NCBI GenBank assembly: GCA_026785975.1
Contig: JAJAZB010000212.1
Span: 1-35,348 of the forward strand
Origin: Cytophagaceae bacterium
GTDB lineage: Bacteria > Bacteroidota > Bacteroidia > Cytophagales > Spirosomataceae
DNA: 35,348 nucleotides
Direction of reading: 5' to 3'
Shown here: piece after piece, positions 24,120-32,681 of the stretch
How the letters are laid out: the number at the start of each line of letters is the position of its first letter
Numbering within the stretch: the stretch's first letter is position 1
Notes under the pieces: generated by a model
What the model was told of the DNA's origin: nothing
What the model saw: the letters and a program-made list of their open reading frames with translations, nothing else
Databases searched by the model: none
Program-made: the position numbers and the translations under genes

Positions 24120-24638
24120 ATGAAAAAGCAAACACTTATGCTGGCCACGATGTTGCTGTCGGGCAGCCTGTTTTTCGTCTCGTGCAGCGACCGTACCGAA
24201 AAGAAAGCCGAGGATACGGCGGCTTCGGCCAAAGATGACATCAACGCCAAGGCGGATGATGTCGCCTCGGACGTGAAGGAGGCCAATGACGAAGCAGTAG
24301 AAAAAATCACCGAAATCCGGGAAGACACGAAGGAGGAAATTGCCAAAATTAAGGGTGATTTTAAGGAAGAACGCGCCGAAATGCGGGCCAAAATGAACAG
24401 ACAGCGCGTAGCCCTCGACAACGAAATTGAGCGCGTCGATGGCAAAATGGATGCCGCTGCCGCTAACGAAAAGGCCCGCTGGCGCAAGCGCAAAACCCTA
24501 CTCGAAGACGAACGCCGCGAACTTAATGCGTCGATCAACGAAATCGGCAACGATACCAAGCGGGGGTGGCAGGAGTTCAAAGGCGACGTACAGCGAAAGT
24601 ACGATAAAGTGGAGCGCGATCTGGAGGACAATAATTAG
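24120..24638 (+). CDS. Coiled-coil lipoprotein
   Basis: A 172-residue protein with a lipoprotein signal peptide ending LFFVSC (lipidated Cys22). The mature part is almost entirely charged helix, with many Lys, Glu, Asp and Ala residues (KDDINAKADDVASDVKEANDEA) and a C-terminal W-x-x-FKGDVQRKYD. This pattern resembles stress-response LEA/apolipoprotein-like proteins of the periplasm. The specific function is unknown. It is convergent with murF across a perfect hairpin. Confidence 0.8.
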   Translation: MKKQTLMLATMLLSGSLFFVSCSDRTEKKAEDTAASAKDDINAKADDVASDVKEANDEAVEKITEIREDTKEEIAKIKGDFKEERAEMRAKMNRQRVALDNEIERVDGKMDAAAANEKARWRKRKTLLEDERRELNASINEIGNDTKRGWQEFKGDVQRKYDKVERDLEDNN

Positions 24639-24648
24639 AAGTAAAAGT

Positions 24649-24720
24649 TAAAAAAATTGAGCGTTGAAAATTGAAAATTCTTAGTCCCGAATTTTCAATT
24701 TTCAACGCTCAATTTTTTTA
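24649..24720. repeat. Perfect 32-bp-arm hairpin, shared terminator
   Basis: Arms 24649-24680 and 24689-24720 are exact inverse complements around the 8-nt loop TTAGTCCC. Words such as GTTGAAAATTGAAAATTC recur in them as at 20175 and 20553. Seven-base T tracts on both strands make it a bidirectional terminator. The right arm includes the murF stop codon. Confidence 0.92.
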
Positions 24721-26010
24721 AAGAAACGGCACCACACTCTCCAATTTCATTCCCCGCGAACCTTTGACCAACACGTGCGTGTGCTGGCTGGGATGATCCT
24801 GCAACCAGATGTGCAGGCCAAATTTATCGGGAAAATAATAGGCTTTGGGCAGGTGCGCCAACGCATTCTGCATCAGTTCGCCCGCCAGCAGAACTACCCC
24901 AAAATCACATTCTGAAATTAATTTCCCCAACGCCTCGTGTTCGGCGGGGGCTTCTTCGCCGAGTTCGTACATATCCCCCAAAATGACCATTTTCCGGTCG
25001 GCTTTCAGGGCGGCGAAGTTGTGCAGGGCCGCCGCCATCGAACTGGGGTTGGCGTTGTACGCGTCCAGCCAAATCGTATTGCTGCCCTGCCGGATCACCT
25101 GCGAGCGGTTGTTGTCGGGCTGGTAGTCACGCACGGCCCGCCGGGCCAGGGTTTCATCCACCCCAAAATAACTTCCCACGGCGAGCGCAGTGGCCATGTT
25201 TTCAAAATTGTAGCGACCCGTCAGGTGCGTTTCGTGGCGATTTCCGTAGGTATCGGCAAAAATCACGTGGGGCGATTCTTCGAGCAGGGTAGGCGAGGTA
25301 ATCGCGTCGGTGAGGTAATTTATTTTTTCGCGAAACGTCCGTTCGGTGGCCATGTCGACCAGCACGGTCTGGTGCGCATTAACAAACACGACCCCACTGG
25401 TTTGGGCTAAAAAATCGTAGAGTTCGCCCTTGCCCCGGCGCACGCCCTCCAACCCGCCGAAGCCTTCAAGGTGCGCCTTGCCAATGTTGGTAATCAGCCC
25501 GTAGGTGGGCCGACAAATGGCGCATAAGTCGCGGATTTCGCCGGTGTGATTGGCCCCCATTTCGATGATCGCCAACTCCGTTTCCGCACCAATGCCCAGC
25601 ACCGTGAGCGGTACGCCGATGTGGTTGTTGAAGTTGCCGCGCGTGGCATACGTGACGTATTTTTGGCTCAAAACGGCGTTGAGCAGTTCTTTGGTCGTGG
25701 TTTTCCCGTTGGAACCCGTCAGGCCCAGAACGGGAATGTGGAGGGTATTTCGGTGAAAACGGGCCAAATCCTGCAAGGCGGTCAGCGCGTCGGTTACGAG
25801 CAGCATCCGTTCGTCGGTCTGGTAGGCGGCCTCGTCGACGACGGCGTAGCGGGCACCGGCGTCGAGGGCCGGTTGCGCCAGGGCGTTGGCGTTGAAATTG
25901 GGGCCTTTCAGGGCAAAAAACAGCGCGTCGGGTTCAATTTTTCGGGTATCGGTCGATACGCTCCCGCATTGTCGGTAGCGCTGATAAAGTTCTTCGGTGG
26001 AAATTAGCAT
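24718..26010 (-). CDS. murF: UDP-N-acetylmuramoyl-tripeptide--D-alanyl-D-alanine ligase
   Basis: A 430-residue Mur ligase adding D-Ala-D-Ala to the UDP-MurNAc tripeptide in the cytoplasm. The N-terminal substrate domain includes SVSTDTRKIEPDALFFALKGPNFNAN. The ATP-binding loop is GLTGSNGKTTTKELL, followed by TRGNFNNHIGVPLT and EMGANHTGEI. The C-terminal domain has LDAYNANPSSMAAAL and GDMYELGE, the classic MurF signatures. The length is normal. It is divergent from the FG-GAP gene, with a word-repeat hairpin between the starts. Confidence 0.97.
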   Translation of the reverse strand: MLISTEELYQRYRQCGSVSTDTRKIEPDALFFALKGPNFNANALAQPALDAGARYAVVDEAAYQTDERMLLVTDALTALQDLARFHRNTLHIPVLGLTGSNGKTTTKELLNAVLSQKYVTYATRGNFNNHIGVPLTVLGIGAETELAIIEMGANHTGEIRDLCAICRPTYGLITNIGKAHLEGFGGLEGVRRGKGELYDFLAQTSGVVFVNAHQTVLVDMATERTFREKINYLTDAITSPTLLEESPHVIFADTYGNRHETHLTGRYNFENMATALAVGSYFGVDETLARRAVRDYQPDNNRSQVIRQGSNTIWLDAYNANPSSMAAALHNFAALKADRKMVILGDMYELGEEAPAEHEALGKLISECDFGVVLLAGELMQNALAHLPKAYYFPDKFGLHIWLQDHPSQHTHVLVKGSRGMKLESVVPFL

Positions 26011-26043
26011 AGCCGCTGGGTAACTTTGGCGAAAGGTTGTTCG

Positions 26044-26152
26044 TTTCAGTGAACAGTGATCAGTTATCAGTGACCGCTCGATTTAACTTCATTCGCTTTC
26101 AGCTATGGAGCCTGTTCACTGATTACTGATTACTGTTTACTGTTCACTGATT
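26044..26152. repeat. Hairpin of CAGTGAACAGT-type words between divergent starts
   Basis: The left arm (26044-26073) and right arm (26112-26152) are made of iterated CAGT(G/A)A words in opposite orientation around a loop of about 38 nt. It lies between the divergent starts of murF and the FG-GAP gene, close to the latter's ATG. Confidence 0.8.
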
Positions 26153-26167
26153 TCCCGCAAATATCGA

Positions 26168-28417
26168 ATGAAAAAAATAGTTTACCTGCTGCTGCTTACG
26201 CTGCCGGGCTTCGCCCAGAAATTCACGTTTCGGCCCGACTCCTCGGCGCAGGTGCGGGCGGGTGGGCGGGTACTTCCCAACGCCTGGGCGGGCGGCCTCA
26301 ATGCCGCTCAGTACAGCCGCCTCCGCCTCGACGCCGATACGACCGCCGACCTGGTCGTGTTCGACCGGGCCGGGCAGCGACTCAGCACGTACCTGGCCGT
26401 GCGCCAACCCAACGGGCAATTTGCCTGGCGGTACGCCCCGCAGTACGAAGCGCAGTTTCCGGCGGGGCTGACGGACTGGTTGCTGCTCGTCGATTACGAC
26501 GGCGACGGACGGCGCGATCTCTTCAGCCGCGCTCCGCTGGGGGTGCGCGTGTTTCGCAACGTGACTACCTCAACCGGCGCTGGCCTGCGCTGGGAAAAAG
26601 TGGCCGATCCCGTGTACTCCATCGGCAATTCGGGGGAAATCAACCTTCAGGTGACACCCACCGACGTGCCCGCCATCACCGACCTCGACAACGACGGCGA
26701 CCTGGATTTGATGGCCTTCGACATATCGGGCATTTTTGTGGAGTACCACCGCAACGAGAGCGTTGAAACCAGCGGGAAGCGCGGGCTGGTTTTTCGGAAA
26801 ATAAACTTTTGTTGGGGAAACTTCTGGAAAGAACACTGCCGGGACTTCCGGTTTGACATCGACTGCAAAACCGGCCGGTTTGGTAACGGTCGGATCGCCG
26901 ACGGTCGGCAGGCCGCCGATGCCCGCGAAGAGGCGACGCTCCACGCGGGCAATTCGCTGCTGGTTACGGACCTGACCGGCGATGGCCGCAAAGACGTACT
27001 CTTCGGCCACATCACCTGCCAGAATGTGGCGTTTATGCCCAACACGGGTTCACTGCGCGAAGCCCTGTTTCAAACGGTTTCCTACGAATATCCGACGCTG
27101 AATCCGATTTTGTTTCCCGTGTTTCCGGCCGTATTTCAGGAAGACCTGGACTTCGACGGTCGGCCCGACATCGTGGCCGCGCCCAACACGACCACCAACG
27201 AAGGCAACGTCATCGACTACCGGGCGTCCAACTGGTTTTATCAAAACACCGGGGCCGGGCCGTCGACCACCCTGACCTTGCGCCAGACGAATTTTTTGCA
27301 GGATGGCATGATTGATCTTGGTGAAAATGCGGTGCCCGCCCTGCTCGATCTCGACGGCGATGGCGATCCTGATTTGCTGGTGGGCTACGGCGGTGTACGC
27401 AGCGCCAACGGCTACCGGGGCGGAATCGCGTTTTACCGCAACATTGGTACGGCGCAACGACCCCTTTTTGACTGGCAAACCGACGATTATCTCGGCTTAG
27501 CGCAGAAGTTCCTGATGACCGACGTAAAGCCGTTCGTGGCCGACGTCAACGGCGATAAAGTGCCCGATCTGGGGTTTGCCGCCAACACGTTCAAAGGCTT
27601 TGAAATGCGCTACCTGCCCAATCGCGGTTCGCGGGGCGGGGCCTTTACGCTCAGTGCCGACGAAGCCGTGCTGCTGCCCCGGCCCGACGGCGTGGGCGCG
27701 GGTGATTCACCGCTGTTTTACGACATCGACGTCGATGGGAAAGTCGATTTGCTGGTGGGAAAGGCGTTTCAGAACGTGGAATTTTACCGCAACACCGGCA
27801 CCAACGCGGCTCCGGCGTACACGCTCGTCACCGAAGACTTCGGGGGCTTGCCCAGTAATTACCTTAGCCGGGGGCTGGCGCTGACCGCCGCCGATCTGGA
27901 TGCCGATGGCAGAGACGAACTGCTGACGTTGGATGGCGATGGTTTGGTGCGAATTTATAAAACCTGGACGGGAACCGGCGCAACCGCACTGGTAGCCGAT
28001 ACCCTCCGTTTGGACGATGGAATGAACGCAGTACGTGCTCGTTTGGTCGCCGGGGCGGTCTGGCCCGCCGTGGCCGACCTCGACGCCGACGGGAAACCCG
28101 ACTTGCTATTGGGTACGGTGAGCGGTGGAATCCGGCTGCTGCGGAACACCTCGACGGTGGCCGTAACGGGCGTCGAGCCGCCTGCTTCGGGCACGCGGGT
28201 ATACCCAAATCCCACGGAGCGCTACGTCGTGGTGCAAACCACGGCGGCGGGCCAGGCCGACGTGCTCTCCCTCGCCGGACAAGTGCTGCTGACCCGAACG
28301 TGGCAAGCCGGGAGTGAGCAACTGCTGGATCTGGGCACTTTGCCCAATGGCCTGTACCTAATCCGGGTGCGGGAAAATCAAGGTGCCCGCGTGTGGAAAG
28401 TGGTACTGCGGCAATGA
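26168..28417 (+). CDS. FG-GAP/VCBS repeat protein with type IX sorting tail
   Basis: A 749-residue surface or secreted protein. A signal peptide (MKKIVYLLLLTLPGFAQ) precedes a likely seven-bladed propeller with nine calcium-binding DxDxDGxxD-type loops, for example DYDGDGRRDLF, DLDNDGDLDLM, DLDGDGDPDLLVG, DIDVDGKVDLLVG and DLDADGKPDLLLG. A Cys-containing insertion (FCWGNFWKEHCRDF ... DCKTG) recurs in related Bacteroidota proteins. The last 75 residues (VYPNPTERYVVV to WKVVLRQ) form a T9SS type A sorting domain that directs outer-membrane export. The ligand is unknown. Convergent with the phosphatase gene; the 133-nt gap between them shows no clear hairpin. Confidence 0.9.
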   Translation: MKKIVYLLLLTLPGFAQKFTFRPDSSAQVRAGGRVLPNAWAGGLNAAQYSRLRLDADTTADLVVFDRAGQRLSTYLAVRQPNGQFAWRYAPQYEAQFPAGLTDWLLLVDYDGDGRRDLFSRAPLGVRVFRNVTTSTGAGLRWEKVADPVYSIGNSGEINLQVTPTDVPAITDLDNDGDLDLMAFDISGIFVEYHRNESVETSGKRGLVFRKINFCWGNFWKEHCRDFRFDIDCKTGRFGNGRIADGRQAADAREEATLHAGNSLLVTDLTGDGRKDVLFGHITCQNVAFMPNTGSLREALFQTVSYEYPTLNPILFPVFPAVFQEDLDFDGRPDIVAAPNTTTNEGNVIDYRASNWFYQNTGAGPSTTLTLRQTNFLQDGMIDLGENAVPALLDLDGDGDPDLLVGYGGVRSANGYRGGIAFYRNIGTAQRPLFDWQTDDYLGLAQKFLMTDVKPFVADVNGDKVPDLGFAANTFKGFEMRYLPNRGSRGGAFTLSADEAVLLPRPDGVGAGDSPLFYDIDVDGKVDLLVGKAFQNVEFYRNTGTNAAPAYTLVTEDFGGLPSNYLSRGLALTAADLDADGRDELLTLDGDGLVRIYKTWTGTGATALVADTLRLDDGMNAVRARLVAGAVWPAVADLDADGKPDLLLGTVSGGIRLLRNTSTVAVTGVEPPASGTRVYPNPTERYVVVQTTAAGQADVLSLAGQVLLTRTWQAGSEQLLDLGTLPNGLYLIRVRENQGARVWKVVLRQ

Positions 28418-28550
28418 AAAAGCTTCGGGGGGGTGGAGGGAAAGACGGTTTGCAAACCGGCCAGTGTCTCAAAAATAACCGGGGTATCTGTCCAAAAAAT
28501 GGAAGACATCGTTGTACCTGCGCCCCTCAGCTTTCGCGGACGGGCGGACA

Positions 28551-31500
28551 TCATGGCTTGAAAATCTTAAACCGGCTACTCGTTTCAATCCCCCGGCTTA
28601 GCAGGTAGTACTCGCCGGAGGGAAGCGCCGAGAGGTCGAATTCGTGGAGCGTTCCCGGTTGAGCGAGGTACCGGAGCACGACGCCCCGCACGTCGGTGAG
28701 TTGCAGGGTTTGGTACGAAAGTGGGGGGGAGAAATGCACTTTCCCACCATCGGCGGGATTAGGGTGCATCACCACGGCGGTGGCATCCTGGGCCGGAGTC
28801 CAAAGCTCGGCGGCGAGGCGGGCGGGAACCGTCGCCACGTCGGGGCTGGCGATGATTTCCAAATCGAAGGCCAGGTCCGAACTGCTATCCAAGACCTGAT
28901 GCACCTCGGCGGCCACCACGTTTTCTCCGGCCTGGAAGTAGGAGCCGTCGTTGGGCACCACTACGGTTACCCATTCCGTTTCGGGCGAAGCATCCTGGCT
29001 GGCTAAGGTCGAGGCCAGAATGACCTCGGGATGCGGGCGCATATTCGGGTCGCGGGGCAGGAGTTCTTTGCCGTTGATATAAATCACCACGCCATCGTCG
29101 CGCCGGTAGCTGATGATGTAGGATTTGTAAAACGGATTGGCCGTGGTTCGTCTCGTCGTCCGAAAGTACGTCGTAATCCACTTGGTGGGGCACGTCGCCG
29201 CCTCGAAACAGCCGGGCACCACCACCGTTTCGCCGTCGCTGGCCTGGGTCAGGCAGGGTAGTTCGGCGGCGCAACGGGGGATGCGCGTCCGTTCGAGGTC
29301 TACGCCGCCAGTCGAATACCCCAGGGGCGCTCTACCCTCCCGCCAGGCTGAATCGTCGAAGGAACCACCGCCCTTCCAGTTGACCGACGGCGGCGCGTTG
29401 CCCGTGGCCAGGTAACGCCAAACGCCCGAGAGGAGTAATTGCAGGTCGCCGGTGGGGTTTAAATACCGGTAGTGTCCACCCAGGCCGCCGCTGCCGCCGA
29501 GCCGTCCCACTACGATTTCGCCAAAATACGAGTCGGTGTTCGGGCCGTAAAAATGCTCGTTGCCCAGGTGTCCAAGTTGCCAGGCGAGGGTCGAGGCGCC
29601 GCCTCCACTGGTGTGGTCGTACACCCAAGCCCCGGTTTTGTTAAACGCCGACGCCCTCGGAATGGCGTTGTGGTTGCCGGGGTTGAGGATGGCCGAGGGG
29701 TCGTTGATTTTGTAAAATTTCAGGTTGTCGTGGTAAAGATTCGCGTCAGGTTCGACTCCGACGTTGAAGGCCAGCACGTCGGTTTTTTTGTAGTAATGCC
29801 GCACCGCCGCCTGCGCGTTGCCGCTGAGTTCAACGCCGGGTTTTAGCGTCCAGTACCGGTTCATCACCCGCCACGATGGCCCAACGCTCCGCACCCGGCT
29901 CGTGCGCACGTAGTTGGTGGGGGCATAACTCCCCACCGTCGTCAGGCCCGGCGATCCCTGAAGTTTCAACTCGAAAGGCGCTTTGCCCACCGTCCCGATG
30001 TCTTTACCGAGTTTTTTAATCGACAACAGTAGGTTCGCCTGTTGGTCGGTGTAGTGCGTAAAGCTGTGCTGGCCAACGTCTTCAGTGCATTCGCAGGTGG
30101 CCGTGCGGGCGGTGCCGTCGGTGGGGGGGACGGTGAAACCTTCCAGGTCTTTGAAAATCGTGAACTGGTCGATGACCTGCCCCTTCAGGTTGGCATCGGC
30201 GGTGATGTACTTCACATCGAGGCGTTTGCCGTTGACTTCGAGGTACATCGAACCGCCCTTGGTGGAGGCCACCTGCATGATCGAATCAGTCAACGGGCGG
30301 TTTTTGAAGCGGGTCAGGAAGCGATTTTCATCACGGCCACCCGCCCCGTTGACCGCGTACACGATCCCCTCGTTTTTCGAGGCTTTGCTGTTTTTGTAGT
30401 AAAAACACGAATTCACTAAGCCGTCGTTCCGCCCGCTCGACCGCGCGTTGCTCCCCGTGGCGTCGTTGTGAATGGCCCGCTGAAACGTATTCGTCTTGCC
30501 GGTGTGGCCGCGCATCAGTCGCGACCGTTCGTAGGCGTGGCTGTGGCCGGTCAGCACGAGATCGACTTTGAACGAATCCAGGAGTGGTATGAGGTTCCGC
30601 CGCACGTGCCCCAGTTCATTGTCATCATCAGCGTCAGCGTCAGAGTCGTGCGTACCGCCCGTGTAGGGTGGCATATGGGTAAACACGATGATCCAGTGGA
30701 TGGCCGGGTCGGCCTGGGCCTTGGTCAGGTCCCGCCGCAACCAACCCCCTTGCTGGCTCGTTGGCGCGAGGATACTGGCTTTGGCCTCGGGCTTGGTGGC
30801 GTAGGGCTTGTCGGTGCCGTAGGTGTCGAGGCTGATGAAATGGATGTTGCTGTGGTTGAAGGAAAAGTATCGTTCCGTTCCCGAGGGTTCGCCCCCGGCT
30901 TCGGCGTTTTTGAAATTACTGACCACGTCGTAATAATGAATCTGGTGGTTGGCCCGGTCGTAGCGCTCACCCGACGGCAGGGACGGCGGCCCCGATTTGT
31001 ACTCGTGGTTGCCGGGGGTGGCGTAAAACGGCGTTTGCCGGAAGGCCCAGTCGTAGCGTGCCCAGGTTTTGTTGAAAATGGAGGTCTGGTACTCGGCGTC
31101 GGTGCCCGCGTCGTAGGCGTTGTCGCCGAGCCAGAGCCAGAGGTCCATCGGCCCCGTGGCGTTTTGCTGCATGAAATCCTGAATGGCGACAATCACGCTG
31201 TCCTGCTGCCGTTTGGGCGTTTGCGGGGCGGTGGTTTCGTTGCCGAAATCGCCCAGCACCCAGATTCTCGTCTTTTTGGTCACCCCGGCCTGGGGCGGCG
31301 TGGTAAAAAAGTGATTGGCCGACGCCTCCAGCACCGCGAACGGCTCCGCCGCTTCGATGGAATAAAAATACCGCTGGTTGGGCAACAGGGGCGTCAACCG
31401 CAGGGTGTGGTCGGTCGAGGTCGTGGTTTCGGTCGCTACGGCGGTCAGACTTCCCAATTGGGTTCCGTAGTGAATCCGGCCTTTGGTGGGGCTGGATGTG

Positions 31501-31661
31501 CGCCAACGCACCGTGATGGCACCCGGCATACTGCCGGTCTGCACCGAAGAGACTGGCGTGTTCATTTGCAGGTACGGGCCACGTGTGACAGTCGGCGTTT
31601 GGGCCAAAACGTTCGTGTAAACCAACCAACCCGCGCCGAAAAAAAGTAAAAACGTTTTCAT
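28551..31661 (-). CDS. Secreted purple-acid-phosphatase-like metallophosphoesterase with type IX tail
   Basis: A 1036-residue exported enzyme. A signal peptide (to VLAQ, about residue 21) is followed by an Fn3-like purple acid phosphatase N-domain (TRGPYLQMNTP ... ITVRWRTSSPTKGRIHYG). The catalytic domain has GDFGNE, LGDNAYDAG, PGNHEYKSG, FTHMPPY and GHSHAYERS, the metal and phosphate ligands of the family. Residues about 530-930 hold unassigned beta-rich modules including a PA14- or lectin-like stretch with YFRTTRRT and INGKELLPRD. The tail MHPNPADGGKVHF ... FKIFKP is a T9SS sorting domain. It probably releases phosphate from extracellular organic phosphates. A single intact frame. Confidence 0.92.
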   Translation of the reverse strand: MKTFLLFFGAGWLVYTNVLAQTPTVTRGPYLQMNTPVSSVQTGSMPGAITVRWRTSSPTKGRIHYGTQLGSLTAVATETTTSTDHTLRLTPLLPNQRYFYSIEAAEPFAVLEASANHFFTTPPQAGVTKKTRIWVLGDFGNETTAPQTPKRQQDSVIVAIQDFMQQNATGPMDLWLWLGDNAYDAGTDAEYQTSIFNKTWARYDWAFRQTPFYATPGNHEYKSGPPSLPSGERYDRANHQIHYYDVVSNFKNAEAGGEPSGTERYFSFNHSNIHFISLDTYGTDKPYATKPEAKASILAPTSQQGGWLRRDLTKAQADPAIHWIIVFTHMPPYTGGTHDSDADADDDNELGHVRRNLIPLLDSFKVDLVLTGHSHAYERSRLMRGHTGKTNTFQRAIHNDATGSNARSSGRNDGLVNSCFYYKNSKASKNEGIVYAVNGAGGRDENRFLTRFKNRPLTDSIMQVASTKGGSMYLEVNGKRLDVKYITADANLKGQVIDQFTIFKDLEGFTVPPTDGTARTATCECTEDVGQHSFTHYTDQQANLLLSIKKLGKDIGTVGKAPFELKLQGSPGLTTVGSYAPTNYVRTSRVRSVGPSWRVMNRYWTLKPGVELSGNAQAAVRHYYKKTDVLAFNVGVEPDANLYHDNLKFYKINDPSAILNPGNHNAIPRASAFNKTGAWVYDHTSGGGASTLAWQLGHLGNEHFYGPNTDSYFGEIVVGRLGGSGGLGGHYRYLNPTGDLQLLLSGVWRYLATGNAPPSVNWKGGGSFDDSAWREGRAPLGYSTGGVDLERTRIPRCAAELPCLTQASDGETVVVPGCFEAATCPTKWITTYFRTTRRTTANPFYKSYIISYRRDDGVVIYINGKELLPRDPNMRPHPEVILASTLASQDASPETEWVTVVVPNDGSYFQAGENVVAAEVHQVLDSSSDLAFDLEIIASPDVATVPARLAAELWTPAQDATAVVMHPNPADGGKVHFSPPLSYQTLQLTDVRGVVLRYLAQPGTLHEFDLSALPSGEYYLLSRGIETSSRFKIFKP

Positions 31662-31752
31662 AGTGATGTTGCCATTAAGTATTGAACAAACTGCCCCGGC
31701 GCAGCACTCGGTGCGTATGCGTACAATTACTCAGAAAATTTATACTAAATAG

Positions 31753-31784
31753 TTGATAACCAAAAGAAAGACCCGGTATATTTA
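31753..31784 (+). promoter_or_regulatory. Possible promoter of the collagen-like gene
   Basis: TTG (31753-31755) and TATATTTA (31777-31784) are 21 nt apart, a near match to the Bacteroidota consensus, about 60 nt upstream of the ATG. Confidence 0.35.
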
Positions 31785-31844
31785 GCTGCCAACCCCCGGA
31801 AACCGCGTTCATTTCATCGGGCCAACCTTCTAAACACCAATACC

Positions 31845-32594
31845 ATGAACGATGAAAGGTTAGCAGCATCCCTCCGCAAATTGATGATCATCGCCATACT
31901 CACTGCTTGGGCGGCCTGCAAAGGGCCGCAGGGCGACGTTGGCCCCCAGGGTACGGTCGGGCCAGCGGGAACCACCGGCGCACAAGGTTCTCAGGGTGCC
32001 GCCGGGCCAACGGGAACCAACGGTGCGCAAGGGTCCCAGGGGGCCACCGGGCCAGCGGGAGCCAGCGGTGCGCAAGGCTCCCAGGGTGTACCTGGACCGA
32101 CCGGAGCCACCGGGGCGCAAGGCTCGCCGGGTGCTGCCGGAACGGCGGGGGCCACCGGTGCGCAGGGCACCCAGGGCGTACCAGGCTCGGCCAATATATT
32201 TTCTTCGGCCTGGATCACGGCGAAAGCTGCCGACTGGCGCTCCGACAACGACCCGCAGTATTTCTACGTCGCTTTCGGTGAACAAAAAATCACCCAGGCC
32301 ATTCTCGACAAGGGCCTGGTGATGGCGTACTACCGCGATCCGGGTCGGAAAAACGTGGTGCTGTCGTTGCCTTCGGCTGCGGACGGGGTGAATCTGGGGT
32401 TCTTTTTTCAGTTTTTCCAAAACAAAGGCACCGTCAACTTTGACCTGTCGTATGCCAAGCCCCGGTTGACACCCATCGACTTTGATTTGGAATTCCGCTG
32501 GATCATCGTTCCGCCCAACCCCGGCGGGCGGCGGGCGGCGGTGGACTGGAAAAATTACGAGGAGGTACGGCGGATGTTGAATCTGGTGGATTAG
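31845..32594 (+). CDS. Collagen-like (Gly-X-Y) lipoprotein
   Basis: A 249-residue protein. The N-terminal signal ends in TAWAAC with lipidated Cys25. Residues about 27-116 are some 30 uninterrupted Gly-X-Y triplets, many of them GAQ, GSQ, GPT and GAT. These are organised from residue 45 as 15-residue units beginning GAQGSQ. A C-terminal domain of about 130 residues ([15 protein letters not shown] ... [13 protein letters not shown]) follows and is typical of collagen-like proteins in this phylum; it probably trimerises. The product should form a triple-helical stalk on the outer membrane. The first Met at 31845 leaves a long n-region; an in-frame Met at residue 14 is an alternative start. Confidence 0.9.
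   Translation: MNDERLAASLRKLMIIAILTAWAACKGPQGDVGPQGTVGPAGTTGAQGSQGAAGPTGTNGAQGSQGATGPAGASGAQGSQGVPGPTGATGAQGSPGAAGTAGATGAQGTQGVPGSANIFSSAWITAKAADWRSDNDPQYFYVAFGEQKITQAILDKGLVMAYYRDPGRKNVVLSLPSAADGVNLGFFFQFFQNKGTVNFDLSYAKPRLTPIDFDLEFRWIIVPPNPGGRRAAVDWKNYEEVRRMLNLVD
31977..32190 (+). repeat. 45-bp tandem repeat encoding Gly-X-Y units
   Basis: Units begin at 31977, 32022, 32067, 32112 and 32157 (last partial), each starting with GGNGCNCAAGG or similar (Gly-Ala-Gln). The DNA itself is repetitive, so copy number can change by slippage without changing the frame. Confidence 0.85.
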
Positions 32595-32681
32595 TTCAGC
32601 AACGCGCCGGTTGTACTTCGTTCCCGGCATAGATTTGCTGGTCGTTCAACTGGCCCGTAGTGCTCAGGCCCTTGAGTCATG

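Noticed and set aside
30468-31649. A 393-residue plus-strand open frame
   Set aside because: Antisense of the T9SS phosphatase; composition is typical of a high-GC shadow frame.
31977-32190. Short regular repeats, considered as a CRISPR array
   Set aside because: Units are contiguous 45-bp coding repeats with no spacers, in frame with a collagen-like protein.
31860-32630. Minus-strand open frames across the collagen-like gene
   Set aside because: They are repeats of the Gly-X-Y DNA read backwards; the plus strand has the lipobox and the conserved C-terminal domain.
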